From an uncultured Granulosicoccaceae bacterium (GTDB lineage: Bacteria; Pseudomonadota; Gammaproteobacteria; Granulosicoccales; Granulosicoccaceae): a stretch of 53,857 bases of DNA. Below the pieces are notes generated by a model. It searched no databases and was not told the DNA's origin. It saw nothing but the letters and a program-made list of their open reading frames with translations. Each line of letters opens with the position of its first letter. The stretch's first letter is position 1. The stretch covers positions 1-53,857 of the forward strand of contig CALLOA010000131.1 of assembly GCA_938005265.1 (NCBI GenBank), given 5' to 3'. Below are positions 8,705 through 16,036 of the stretch, piece after piece. The translations under genes were made by a program, and so were the position numbers.

Positions 8705-9020
8705 TCTCCCGGCAATTCTCTTCTGTCCATTCTGATTCTATCTACCGGAGAGTGCTATGGTTTCTATGAATAATAGTGCCTGAATATGCCGGTTGTAGGG
8801 CGGTGCCAAGGGCTGATCCGGCACGTTTTACGCATCGTAGGAATATCGGGTAAAACATCGTTGCCGGCCGTGCCTCTGAGCACTAAAATCTGAAGCAAGT
8901 GGCTGTATTTAAAGATTTTATTGCCAGCTTGGAACTTTTGACATTAGCAAGCTTCCAAGCCGGGTAGCGCGTGGAAACATTGTTTAGGAACGCCTGCAAT
9001 TTTTTAATGAGGAGGGTTAA
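8705..9020. other. Intergenic region upstream of the TGA-containing thioredoxin gene
   Basis: No gene is visible in these 316 bases. The right half holds an inverted repeat with a -35-like TTGACA in its loop (listed separately) and ends with a strong GGAGGG ribosome site at 9011-9016. Confidence 0.5.
8927..8966 (+). promoter_or_regulatory. Inverted repeat enclosing a TTGACA box
   Basis: GCTTGGAA (8927-8934) and TTCCAAGC (8953-8960) form a perfect 8-bp inverted repeat separated by 18 bases. The spacer contains a consensus -35 hexamer TTGACA (8938-8943). Seventeen bases downstream the sequence is CGGGTA, a poor -10, so if this is a promoter it probably needs an activator. It lies 55-95 bases upstream of the thioredoxin-like gene. 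Confidence 0.4.
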
Positions 9021-9428
9021 ATGAACCGAAGACAATTGCTCAGGAATGGCCTGGGTTTGCTGGCTCTTGCCAGCGCTGTACCGGCATCAGCCACTATCGA
9101 GGGTGCGGAAACGTTCTCGCAAGAATTATTTAATGAAGCACTTGCCAGCGGTGAGGCGTTTCTACTCGACTTTAGTGCCACCTGGTGACCCACTTGCCGT
9201 AGCCAAGCACGCACCGTGAGTGCGTTAGTCGAAAGCAAGCCAGAGTACGCAAATATCAGAATGATCAATGTTGACTGGGATAATTTCCGGGGCACGCCGA
9301 TAGTATCGGAATTGCGTATACCCAGGCAGTCAACCCTGGTGATGTTTAAAGGTGGCGAAGAAGTGGGTCGATTGATCGCACAAACCTCGTCTGCCAGGAT
9401 TGAAGAGCTGTTTAAACTGGCGATTTAA
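9021..9428 (+). CDS. Candidate selenocysteine thioredoxin-like protein, exported (in-frame TGA at codon 56)
   Basis: Read through one TGA, the frame gives 135 residues. It starts with an export signal with a twin-arginine start (MNRRQLLRNG, then a hydrophobic run to 'PASA') and continues as a thioredoxin fold: F-L-L-D-F-S-A-T-W-[TGA]-P-T-C-R, then 'INVDWDNF', 'LRIPRQSTLVMFKGG' and a final helix. The TGA (9186-9188) stands exactly where the first Cys of W-C-x-x-C belongs; the second Cys (59) is present. Everything after the TGA is open, in frame and family-like, so this looks like Sec (U-x-x-C) and not decay. GGAGGG lies 4 nt before ATG 9021. A SECIS-like hairpin follows the TGA, and CcdA is next downstream. 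As I recall the family, relatives read W-C-x-x-C here and are paired with CcdA. The alternative is a nonsense mutation or a base error. Confidence 0.8.
9186..9188 (+). other. In-frame TGA, predicted selenocysteine codon
   Basis: This is codon 56 of the thioredoxin-like gene, between TGG (Trp55) and CCC (Pro57), three codons before TGC (Cys59). TGA ends other genes in this window normally (for example the M81 gene at 17591-17593), so general reassignment of TGA is unlikely. A single change from TGC or TGT would also produce it. Confidence 0.75.
9209..9225 (+). promoter_or_regulatory. SECIS-like hairpin downstream of TGA
   Basis: ACGCAC (9209-9214) and GTGCGT (9220-9225) form a perfect 6-bp stem with the loop CGTGA. 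The loop begins 27 nt after the last base of the TGA and has G in its second position. As I recall the bacterial SECIS model, it needs a short stem, a small apical loop with an early G, and a loop roughly 16-37 nt after the UGA. All three are met. Hairpins this short can arise by chance, so this supports the Sec reading but does not prove it. Confidence 0.55.
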
Positions 9429-9451
9429 TCCCGGCATATCCTATCTCTGTT

Positions 9452-9478
9452 GAAACCGGCAACGCCCTTGCCGGTTTC
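9452..9478. terminator. Strong hairpin between the thioredoxin-like gene and ccdA
   Basis: GAAACCGGCAA and TTGCCGGTTTC form a perfect 11-bp stem with the 5-nt loop CGCCC, 24 bases after the stop of the thioredoxin-like gene. No T-run follows directly. It may be a partial terminator or an RNA-stability element that sets different levels of the thioredoxin and the CcdA gene 150 bases further on. Confidence 0.6.
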
Positions 9479-9629
9479 GGTAGAGAGCTTTTGCAAGTGA
9501 ATTTGGTTGGCCGCTGGTCTATGGTTAGTCACTCTCAGGCTCAGTTCAAATAGCTCAACTGCCGGTAATTCTTTTCAATAGATTCAAGTCCGCGATTATT
9601 CAGCCCCTACAATCCAAGCGATTTAAACA

Positions 9630-10343
9630 ATGATATTTTTCTGGGCCTACGTTGCCGGTCTACTCACACTTATAAACCCCTGTGTGTTGCCGCTGCTTCC
9701 AATTATCATCGCATCCTCGTTTCAGTCTACCCGTGCGGGTCCACTGGCCCTTGCAGCCGGTCTGATTGTCTCTTTTACCATTGTCGGTGTAGGGATAACG
9801 GCTTTCGGGCATCTCATCGGGCTGGATGCTCAATCGTTGAACCGCATCGCCTCTATCATGCTCATAGCTTTTGGTTTATTGCTGCTGCTTCCCCAGGGTA
9901 AGCGTTTGTTGACAGCAGTTGCAACGCCCCTTGCCAGTGGTGCGAATTCGAGAATGGAGCGAATAAAAGGCACGGGTCTGGGTGGACAATTCCTCATCGG
10001 TATTCTGCTGGGTGCAGTCTGGTCTCCCTGTATCGGCCCGACCTTGGGTGGTGCGATCAGTATGGCAGCCAGTGGTGAAAATTTATTATCCGCAAGCATG
10101 ACGATGCTGGCGTTCGGGTTCGGGGTAGCTACCATACTGATGGTGTTGGCTTACGGATCACGTGGTGTGCTGACAGCACGTCGCGATCGATTGATGCGAA
10201 TAATGCCCTGGGCGCAACCGATTATGGGTGTCACTATGTTGGTCGTAGGGCTAATATTGTTTTTTCACCTGAACCTTTATATTGACCAATGGTTGCTCAA
10301 TATAATGCCGATCTGGTTGCAGGATTTGTCAGTCAGATTTTAA
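9630..10343 (+). CDS. ccdA: CcdA-type membrane thiol-disulfide electron carrier
   Basis: A polytopic inner-membrane protein of the CcdA / DsbD transmembrane family, 237 residues with six or so helices. The two redox cysteines sit in the diagnostic contexts I-N-P-C-V-L-P (Cys18) and S-P-C-I-G-P (Cys134). Proteins of this family take electrons from cytoplasmic thioredoxin and pass them to exported thioredoxin-like proteins, for cytochrome c maturation, Sox systems or peroxide reduction. The gene immediately upstream on the same strand is the exported thioredoxin-like protein with a TGA at its active site, so that protein is the likely partner. The symbol denotes the family; the specific pathway is inference. 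Confidence 0.9.
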   Translation: MIFFWAYVAGLLTLINPCVLPLLPIIIASSFQSTRAGPLALAAGLIVSFTIVGVGITAFGHLIGLDAQSLNRIASIMLIAFGLLLLLPQGKRLLTAVATPLASGANSRMERIKGTGLGGQFLIGILLGAVWSPCIGPTLGGAISMAASGENLLSASMTMLAFGFGVATILMVLAYGSRGVLTARRDRLMRIMPWAQPIMGVTMLVVGLILFFHLNLYIDQWLLNIMPIWLQDLSVRF

Positions 10344-10453
10344 TTGCACTTGCTCTGATTATTTGCCGCACCCAGCGATGCCTTAGCTTCCAATTCGGGC
10401 GAAAAACAGTCAGTATCTGCTGCGGCACTCGGGCAAATTCATGAGCTTTGCCG

Positions 10454-10491
10454 TTTTCGCTCGCGCGCTAGGTTTTCGCTCGCGCGCCAGG
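10454..10491. repeat. 19-bp tandem duplication
   Basis: TTTTCGCTCGCGCGCTAGG (10454-10472) is repeated directly at 10473-10491 with a single T-to-C change. It lies upstream of the SRPBCC gene's AGGGAGG ribosome site. Each unit contains a GCGCGC core. Confidence 0.75.
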
Positions 10492-10526
10492 ATTCTGCTT
10501 CGGTTCTGTATGAGTAGGGAGGCAAC

Positions 10527-10982
10527 ATGGCTGTATCTGTGAGTACTGAAATCCGTGCCAATGCTGATGTTGTATGGAATATCATCACCGATATAGACTC
10601 GGCTGCAGAGAATATATCAGCCATTCTGAATATTGAAGTTCTGGAGCGTCCGCAGGCTGCAAACAGTGTGTTGGGTTTACGATGGACCGAAACACGGAAA
10701 ATGTTCGGTAAAGAAGCGCAGGAAACCATGACGGTCGTTGCGGAGAAGCCGGGCAGCTGGTTTGAAACCCGAGCTGAGAATCATGGAACTGTTTACACGT
10801 CGAGAATGGAAATCAGTATGGCAGAGCAAGGCCATGCAATACTTACCATCAGCTTCGACCATACCCCTCTTTCTCCTTCCGCGCGACTGATGTCGATTTT
10901 CAGTTTTTTGTTTACCAGTAGTATCAGAAAGGCTTTTGAGCAAGACCTGGAAGATATCAGGCGCGTAGCTGAAGGGCTGTAA
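10527..10982 (+). CDS. SRPBCC-family (START/Bet v 1-like) protein
   Basis: A 151-residue soluble protein of the SRPBCC superfamily, a helix-grip fold with a hydrophobic pocket. The start 'VSVSTEIRANADVVWNIITDIDSA' is the typical first strand and 'VW..I.D' helix. It also has the central 'LGLRWTETRKMFG' segment and a long C-terminal helix. Such proteins bind lipids or polyketide-like molecules or modulate other enzymes; no catalytic residues can be named. An AGGGAGG ribosome site precedes ATG 10527. It stands alone on this strand. Confidence 0.8.
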   Translation: MAVSVSTEIRANADVVWNIITDIDSAAENISAILNIEVLERPQAANSVLGLRWTETRKMFGKEAQETMTVVAEKPGSWFETRAENHGTVYTSRMEISMAEQGHAILTISFDHTPLSPSARLMSIFSFLFTSSIRKAFEQDLEDIRRVAEGL

Positions 10983-11334
10983 AACTGGCAGGTTGTGTGA
11001 GCAGTTTTGGCCAACATCAAAGCAAGCAAGAATATAACCGCTGCGATATAACGGCTGCGTGCGGCAAACAATTTCAAGAAATATTTTGAGTCTGCTGCGA
11101 ATCGAAATGGGTGGCCCGAACAAGTTCGCTGGTAACCCCCTGCTGGTAATTTCCAGCTAGCAGCATCTTGGCTGGCAGTATCTTGAAAGGTTAATCTGTT
11201 TCAAGCAGGTTTGTTCACAGAAGAACTGTTTGCAACAGATCGACTCGAAACAGAATTACTTATTACCATTTGCCTGACGCAATCGGCCTGACTCAATCGG
11301 AACAGGCTTTATCGATCTTGCCCGGTTGAGCCTG
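10983..11334. other. Intergenic region between convergent genes
   Basis: No gene is visible. The stretch has a possible 7-bp stem (AAAACTG/CAGTTTT, 10981-11008) directly at the end of the SRPBCC gene and a near-duplicate GCCTGAC(G/T)CAATCGG around 11272-11300. GCCTG-T-CAGGC overlaps the end of the DUF1127 gene. These could be transcript ends of the two converging genes. Confidence 0.45.
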
Positions 11335-11619
11335 TCAGGCAGCCTGGACACCGGCTGGATCCGGGTCAGGATCAATGCCATGCCGGCCGTGTCGCACTAC
11401 ATAGGCGATTTCACCTCTTGAAATACCGAGATCATGTAATTCAGAGTCGCTGAGCTTGCGCAGTGCCGTCTCAGCCTCTTCTATTTTACGATTTGACGTT
11501 ACACTATGGGCGCTGTCATTTGCAGCCTGGTCGGCTTTGGGTACACCCATCTGCAGTAGATTGCCTAACAGTTGCCGTGTAAAGCTGCTATCGAACAGTT
11601 TCAGATCGATTTTGTTCAT
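11335..11619 (-). CDS. DUF1127 domain protein
   Basis: The C-terminal half carries the DUF1127 (YjiS-like) signature, 'LRKLSDSELHDLGISRGEI', a short arginine-rich helical motif found in many small proteobacterial proteins and linked in some species to small-RNA and phosphate or stress physiology. At 94 residues it is longer than the minimal family members (about 45-60) because of a polar N-terminal extension. It is probably cytoplasmic. It is followed on the same strand, upstream, by the carboxymuconolactone-decarboxylase-family gene (105-base gap). Function in this organism unknown. Confidence 0.85.
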   Translation of the reverse strand: MNKIDLKLFDSSFTRQLLGNLLQMGVPKADQAANDSAHSVTSNRKIEEAETALRKLSDSELHDLGISRGEIAYVVRHGRHGIDPDPDPAGVQAA

Positions 11620-11724
11620 GATTTTGTCTCCAATTGATTTACCCTTAATATCGGGCTATCAACGGGTTTACACAAACTATCTTTCTTTAACGAGCACATT
11701 AGCCACGCTTAACAGAGCGCCAGA

Positions 11725-12129
11725 TCAGTCTTTCGGGGCTTTGAATTTGTCATCTACCGGGACCTGCATAGCAGTCATCATCCGGTTGCCTTCGGTTGCC
11801 AGTCCAATAACATCGAGCATTTCATTGTACTGACCTTCAGTGAGCCCTTTTTCACGGGCAAAGTGAGAGTGTGAGTGGATGCAGTATTCGCAATTGTTCA
11901 TGATTGAAACAGTGAGGTAGATCAGCTCTTTGGTTACCGCATCCAGCTCTCCCGGAGCCATTAGCTGTTTGGCTTTTTCCCAGTTACGTTTAAGCATCTC
12001 TGGATGTCTGGCTTGGGCACGCCAGGCGTTATTCACAAAATCGGTATTGCGTGTGGTTCGTATATCCTCGAAAACAGCTTTGGCGGCGTCTGTTACTTCC
12101 TCATCTTGCAAAATTTTAACGGTAGGCAT
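11725..12129 (-). CDS. Carboxymuconolactone decarboxylase-family (AhpD-like) protein
   Basis: A 134-residue protein of the CMD/AhpD fold. The redox motif C-E-Y-C-x-x-x-H is present (Cys80, Cys83, His87), which points to an AhpD-like alkylhydroperoxidase/disulfide reductase role rather than to true carboxymuconolactone decarboxylation. These proteins usually form trimers or hexamers in the cytoplasm. AAGGAG precedes ATG 12129 at a suitable distance. The gene sits before a DUF1127 gene on the same strand. Substrate unknown. Confidence 0.85.
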   Translation of the reverse strand: MPTVKILQDEEVTDAAKAVFEDIRTTRNTDFVNNAWRAQARHPEMLKRNWEKAKQLMAPGELDAVTKELIYLTVSIMNNCEYCIHSHSHFAREKGLTEGQYNEMLDVIGLATEGNRMMTAMQVPVDDKFKAPKD

Positions 12130-12461
12130 AGATCCGGGCTCCTTGTGGTTAGGGTTTGAATTGTCGAGTGTTGCGTGAAAAACGGCAAGCAGGGTGCGTG
12201 ATCAGTCCTTTCTGCCAACCATATTTTTTTGCTGAATTCCTGACCCTGCTTATGAAATTTGAGAAGAATTATGTGACCGGTTTGGCAGGAATAGCAACAG
12301 GTCGGTTTACTTAATTGCAAGCCGGATGAGATTTGGTTAGCTTGATGCGCCCTCAGTTAGAGCTTGACCAGCACTATTTTCGGTCTGAGTGCTCGCTGTG
12401 GCGCTGTTAAGGCTTTACCCACACAACAAAAATCGGCAGTCGGAACACTCGGATCACTATC
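12130..12461. other. Divergent promoter region
   Basis: These 332 bases separate the divergently transcribed CMD-family and GH16 genes. I see no gene and no strong promoter hexamer pair; both transcripts must start here. Confidence 0.45.
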
Positions 12462-13832
12462 ATGCAACGTTCGCCAGAATCTTTCGTTTCGCGCATTTGC
12501 GCCATGTCTGGAGTTTTGCTCTCATTGTTGCTGGTCTCTTGCAGTAACTCTGACCCAATCGAGTCTGGCGAAACACTGACAGAGGGGGATTCCTGGCCGG
12601 GTTTCTCTTACACATTTGATTCATTGCCAACATTCTCTGCGCGGAATTCATCAACCGCTTGCACAGCGACTGGCAGCACTATCAATATTGCTAAACAGAA
12701 CTACGGGCAGCAATGTGCTTTGCCACGGGTGGATTGTGATCCGATTGGCGGGGAGTGGGTCTGTTCCAGTGAAGTCATTAGTGGTGTTTCCAACACCAGT
12801 TCTGTCCCGGTATCACCTCCGGTATTTATCAACACAGATACCAATAGCTCTGGCCAACCTGTGGATCCAGCTTCGTGGAATATGCCGGAGGTTTACCAGA
12901 AGCCCGGTTATGAACTGGTATTCAGTGATGAATTCAATTCCCATCAAATCGACACCGCGCGCTGGAATACGCAGTTGCGCTGGGACGGTGAGTTCAATGG
13001 TTCGTGGCACGAATACCGGATAGTCAATGGTGAAAAGCAGTTTTACGTCAACATATTGAGTGATGACCCCGAACATCAGGCTCAAGTTGTACCCGCTTAT
13101 AATCCTTTTGTATTCGATGGTTCAAGGCTTGCGATTCGTGCATCGGTAAACCCGTTTCTGGAAACCATTGCTCCCACTGGGCCTGAGCAGATCGGGCGTG
13201 ACATCAACTACGGCCGTTTGGATCCGCTGCTAAAACGCCAGCCTTTTCTTTCAGGTGTATTGTCCACACATGGCAAATTCAGCAGAAAATATGGGTACTT
13301 TGAAGCGCGTATAAAAATCCCTTCTCATGCAGGTACATTTCCGGCGTTCTGGCTTTTTCACCAGCGCGAGCGCTGGCAGGACACGCGTCGAAGTGAAATA
13401 GACATTATGGAGAATCTCGGGCACGCAACACAGTACGTTTACAACTCGTTCCATTATTTTGATAACGTCAGTATTTCCTACCCGGGTGACGCCAATTTCC
13501 TCAGACCCGAACCAAACGGGCAGATAACGGGGGGTGACTTCAGTGATGATTATCGCGTCTATGCGGTTGATTGGAGTCCCGGAAGTGTCATCTGGTACAT
13601 CGATGGTGAAGAAGTGAGTCGCCTTGAAAACAGCAATGTGGATCACGAAGAAATGTACATCATTTTGAATCTTGCAATTGGTGGTAACTGGGTTAATTTT
13701 CCAGTATCAGCCGGAGGACTGGGTCGGCCTGATGATCAGCGCTACCCGACTGTAGAAGAGCAAGCAGCTTCTGCTTTCGGAAATCCCCAGCTGGAAATTG
13801 ATTATGTGAGAGTCTATCGCCACGTACAATAG
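12462..13832 (+). CDS. GH16-family glycoside hydrolase lipoprotein
   Basis: An exported endo-acting glycanase of family GH16 (laminarinase/agarase/carrageenase group). The N-terminal signal ends in a lipobox (L-L-V-S-C, Cys27), so it is probably anchored to a membrane. A Ser/Thr-rich linker of about 120 residues with several Cys precedes the catalytic domain (about residues 145-455). The catalytic motif E-I-D-x-x-E is intact (Glu312, Asp314, Glu317). 'SGVLSTHGKF..YGYFEARIKIP' and 'FHYFDN' are typical of the fold, and the C-terminus 'LEIDYVRVYRHVQ' closes the beta-sandwich. This suits degradation of algal beta-glucans or galactans, but the exact polymer cannot be assigned. It is monocistronic with no SusCD or PUL partners nearby. 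Confidence 0.9.
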   Translation: MQRSPESFVSRICAMSGVLLSLLLVSCSNSDPIESGETLTEGDSWPGFSYTFDSLPTFSARNSSTACTATGSTINIAKQNYGQQCALPRVDCDPIGGEWVCSSEVISGVSNTSSVPVSPPVFINTDTNSSGQPVDPASWNMPEVYQKPGYELVFSDEFNSHQIDTARWNTQLRWDGEFNGSWHEYRIVNGEKQFYVNILSDDPEHQAQVVPAYNPFVFDGSRLAIRASVNPFLETIAPTGPEQIGRDINYGRLDPLLKRQPFLSGVLSTHGKFSRKYGYFEARIKIPSHAGTFPAFWLFHQRERWQDTRRSEIDIMENLGHATQYVYNSFHYFDNVSISYPGDANFLRPEPNGQITGGDFSDDYRVYAVDWSPGSVIWYIDGEEVSRLENSNVDHEEMYIILNLAIGGNWVNFPVSAGGLGRPDDQRYPTVEEQAASAFGNPQLEIDYVRVYRHVQ

Positions 13833-13908
13833 TGTCCGGCGCGTTCAATACCCTGTCGCATCAGCGCACAAGACCGTCTATATAGAGTTTTATCTTTCAC
13901 GGTTTTCT

Positions 13909-13929
13909 ATTGCCCCAATTCGGGGCAAT
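13909..13929. terminator. Hairpin between GH16 and DMT genes
   Basis: ATTGCCCC and GGGGCAAT form a perfect 8-bp stem with loop AATTC, 77 bases after the GH16 stop and 24 before the DMT start. No T-run follows; it could end the GH16 transcript or lie in the DMT leader. Confidence 0.45.
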
Positions 13930-13952
13930 CCGTAATTCAAGAACGCGGTGCA

Positions 13953-14951
13953 ATGAAATCAGGTGTCAGCCGATTAAAGCGCATTGCTACCCGTGCAAAT
14001 TCGGGCAGTCTTTTCGGAGTCATTTACGTGGTGCTGGGTTTGCTGGCTTTTGCAATCCAGGATGCCATAGTTAAGCAGCTAACCACGAACTACCCGGTGC
14101 TTGAGCTTTTGACCTTGCGTAGTATGGTTGTAATGCTGGGTTTGATCGCCATCATTATAGCCGTCAGTCGTAGGGGGCATGTCGAGCCGGGAGCGCGTTC
14201 CCTGTTTCATACTACACGGCCCTTCTTGCTGTTGTTGCGAGGTGCATTCGCATTTTTTGCATTTACGGCTTACTACCTTGCTCTGTCGCGAATGCCGATT
14301 GCTGATGCAGCGGCCATCTACATGAGCGCCCCTTTGTTTGTTACCGCTTTATCCGTGCCTTTCCTGAATGAAAAAGTCGGGCTGCATCGTGTGCTGGCTG
14401 TGATAGTGGGCTTTCTTGCGGCCGTTGCGATGATCAGACCCGGTTCCAGCGTATTTCAGGTGGTAGCTGTGTTGCCTTTGTTCAGCGCGATTACCTATGC
14501 TTTTATCCCGATTGTTAACAGAAAGGTGGGTGTGAGCCAACCGGCGTTAACGATGGCCTTCTACACCATTGCCTGCTACCTTTTCCTTTGCCTGGTTTCC
14601 TACGTGCTGGTGCACTTTGTAAGCTGGCAGATTGACCCTGATAGTGTGTTTGCCAATCTGGCCGAGCACTGGCGTCCGATGAGCCCGGTTGATCTTTTCT
14701 GGACTGTTATTTCCGGGTTGTTTTTTATCGGCGGCTTACTGGGTTTGACCCAATCCTATCGTTTGCTGCCCGTGAGTATCGTTGCCCCATTTGAATATAG
14801 TTACCTCATTTGGGCAACCTTGCTCGGCTTTCTGGTGTTTGGTGAGCTTCCGGGTGCGCATACTTTTTTTGGCGGGTTGGTCATAGTTCTTTGTGGTTGT
14901 TACATCACCTACCGCGAACATAGTGTTGCACGTGCAAAATCCAGTGCTTAG
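13953..14951 (+). CDS. EamA/DMT-family transporter
   Basis: An inner-membrane protein of 332 residues with about ten helices in two EamA repeats. 'LAFAIQDAIVKQLTTNYPVLELLTLR' opens the first repeat and 'PFEYSYLIWATLLGFLVFGELP' closes the second. It belongs to the drug/metabolite superfamily; related proteins are often described as RhaT/S-adenosylmethionine-uptake-like, but the substrate is not visible. A 3-dehydroquinase-like gene follows 105 bases later and an M81 gene after that, all on the plus strand, so the three may serve one pathway. Confidence 0.88.
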   Translation: MKSGVSRLKRIATRANSGSLFGVIYVVLGLLAFAIQDAIVKQLTTNYPVLELLTLRSMVVMLGLIAIIIAVSRRGHVEPGARSLFHTTRPFLLLLRGAFAFFAFTAYYLALSRMPIADAAAIYMSAPLFVTALSVPFLNEKVGLHRVLAVIVGFLAAVAMIRPGSSVFQVVAVLPLFSAITYAFIPIVNRKVGVSQPALTMAFYTIACYLFLCLVSYVLVHFVSWQIDPDSVFANLAEHWRPMSPVDLFWTVISGLFFIGGLLGLTQSYRLLPVSIVAPFEYSYLIWATLLGFLVFGELPGAHTFFGGLVIVLCGCYITYREHSVARAKSSA

Positions 14952-15056
14952 CCCTGCCTGGCTCGACGACGGATACGCGGGTCGGCTGCAACTAGCTGCC
15001 ATGGTCCTGAGCGGTTACTATTAAACCGCAATCTTGGCGACTCCAGAATTAAGGTA

Positions 15057-16001
15057 ATGACTGATAATTTTCCGCTCAGTGGCATCATCGGCGTAATTGC
15101 CAATCATCCTGATGAGATTGATTTGGCTCGGCAGAAACAACTTGGATGTGTAGAGTTGCGCGCAGATCTGTTGCTGGATAATGGAATGGCGGAGCAAGAA
15201 CTAATGGCATTGATCAAACGATCAAAGACATTTGGTCTGGGGTGTTTGTTTACATTGCGACACCCGAGTCACGGAGGGAAATTTACTGGTTCAGAACAGC
15301 AACGTGTGATGCTGGGTCAGCAAGCTGTGGCCGCCGGTGCTGACATGATCGATCTTGAGTGGGATACGCAGGCAGGTCAAACAGTTGCTGATCAGCAGCT
15401 ACTTCCCCTTATCCTGAGCTACCATAACTTCAACGGTATGTTAAGCGCTGAAGAACTGGCTGATGTTACGCGAACCATGGAAAGAATGAATCCAGCGGCA
15501 ATAAAAATCGTACCCACAGCGGCGGCAGTCGCAGATGCTGCAACCATGTTGCAATGGGTTGCCGGGGTGGGTAGCTCAGAGAGTATTCAGGGGCGCAAGA
15601 TACAACGTATTGGCTTTGCCATGGGTGGGTGTGCTGCGGTCAGCCGTATACTGACTACTGCCTCAGGAGGTGCTGTAACCTATGCAGCCTTTGGAGAGGT
15701 AGTTGCACCCGGGCAGATTGATATTGACGAGTTAAGATTGTGCTACCGGGCAGCTGAGCTGAACGAACGAACGCAAGTGACAGCAGTTATATCCGCGGAT
15801 GATTTGTCTGCTGAACCATCCAAAGACACTGATCAGCAAAAGCAAAGTCGAAAGAAACTTAGTTTGGAAGTTAACAAATTAAATGAACAGTGGGCCAAAC
15901 AGTGCTGTAATCAGATTGCTGTAGGATTCCCCGGTGAAAGTGCATCCAATCTGGAACCGATTGGCGAGGTGTTGGGGATAAAAGACTATCTGACAGTCTG
16001 A
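15057..16001 (+). CDS. Type I 3-dehydroquinate dehydratase-like protein with C-terminal extension
   Basis: The first about 230 residues follow the type I dehydroquinase (AroD) pattern: 'VELRADLL', 'FTLRHPSHGG', 'DLEW', then the catalytic His in 'LSYHNF', the Schiff-base Lys in 'AIKIVPTA', 'MGGCAAVSRI' and 'APGQIDIDELR'. These enzymes dehydrate 3-dehydroquinate to 3-dehydroshikimate in aromatic amino-acid synthesis or quinate breakdown. The family is usually about 220-250 residues; here about 75 extra residues follow, polar and Lys/Gln-rich in the middle and ending 'EPIGEVLGIKDYLTV'. I do not recognise this tail. An M81 gene starts 35 bases downstream, so cotranscription is likely. Confidence 0.8.
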   Translation: MTDNFPLSGIIGVIANHPDEIDLARQKQLGCVELRADLLLDNGMAEQELMALIKRSKTFGLGCLFTLRHPSHGGKFTGSEQQRVMLGQQAVAAGADMIDLEWDTQAGQTVADQQLLPLILSYHNFNGMLSAEELADVTRTMERMNPAAIKIVPTAAAVADAATMLQWVAGVGSSESIQGRKIQRIGFAMGGCAAVSRILTTASGGAVTYAAFGEVVAPGQIDIDELRLCYRAAELNERTQVTAVISADDLSAEPSKDTDQQKQSRKKLSLEVNKLNEQWAKQCCNQIAVGFPGESASNLEPIGEVLGIKDYLTV

Positions 16002-16036
16002 GTAGTTCACGTCGTATCAGTAACCGGAGTAAGACA

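Noticed and set aside
9017..9295. Minus-strand frame of 92 residues across the thioredoxin-like gene
   Set aside because: Antisense shadow of a recognisable domain; no ribosome site and no family resemblance.
9216..9428. A separate 70-residue gene starting at GTG 9216
   Set aside because: It is the C-terminal half of the thioredoxin-like frame from ATG 9021; it has no ribosome site of its own, and a thioredoxin lacking the active site would make little sense.
9021..9428. Plain pseudogene by nonsense mutation
   Set aside because: Not excluded, but less likely: only one stop, at exactly the catalytic Cys codon, with no frameshift or decay after it, a strong ribosome site, and a matching downstream hairpin.
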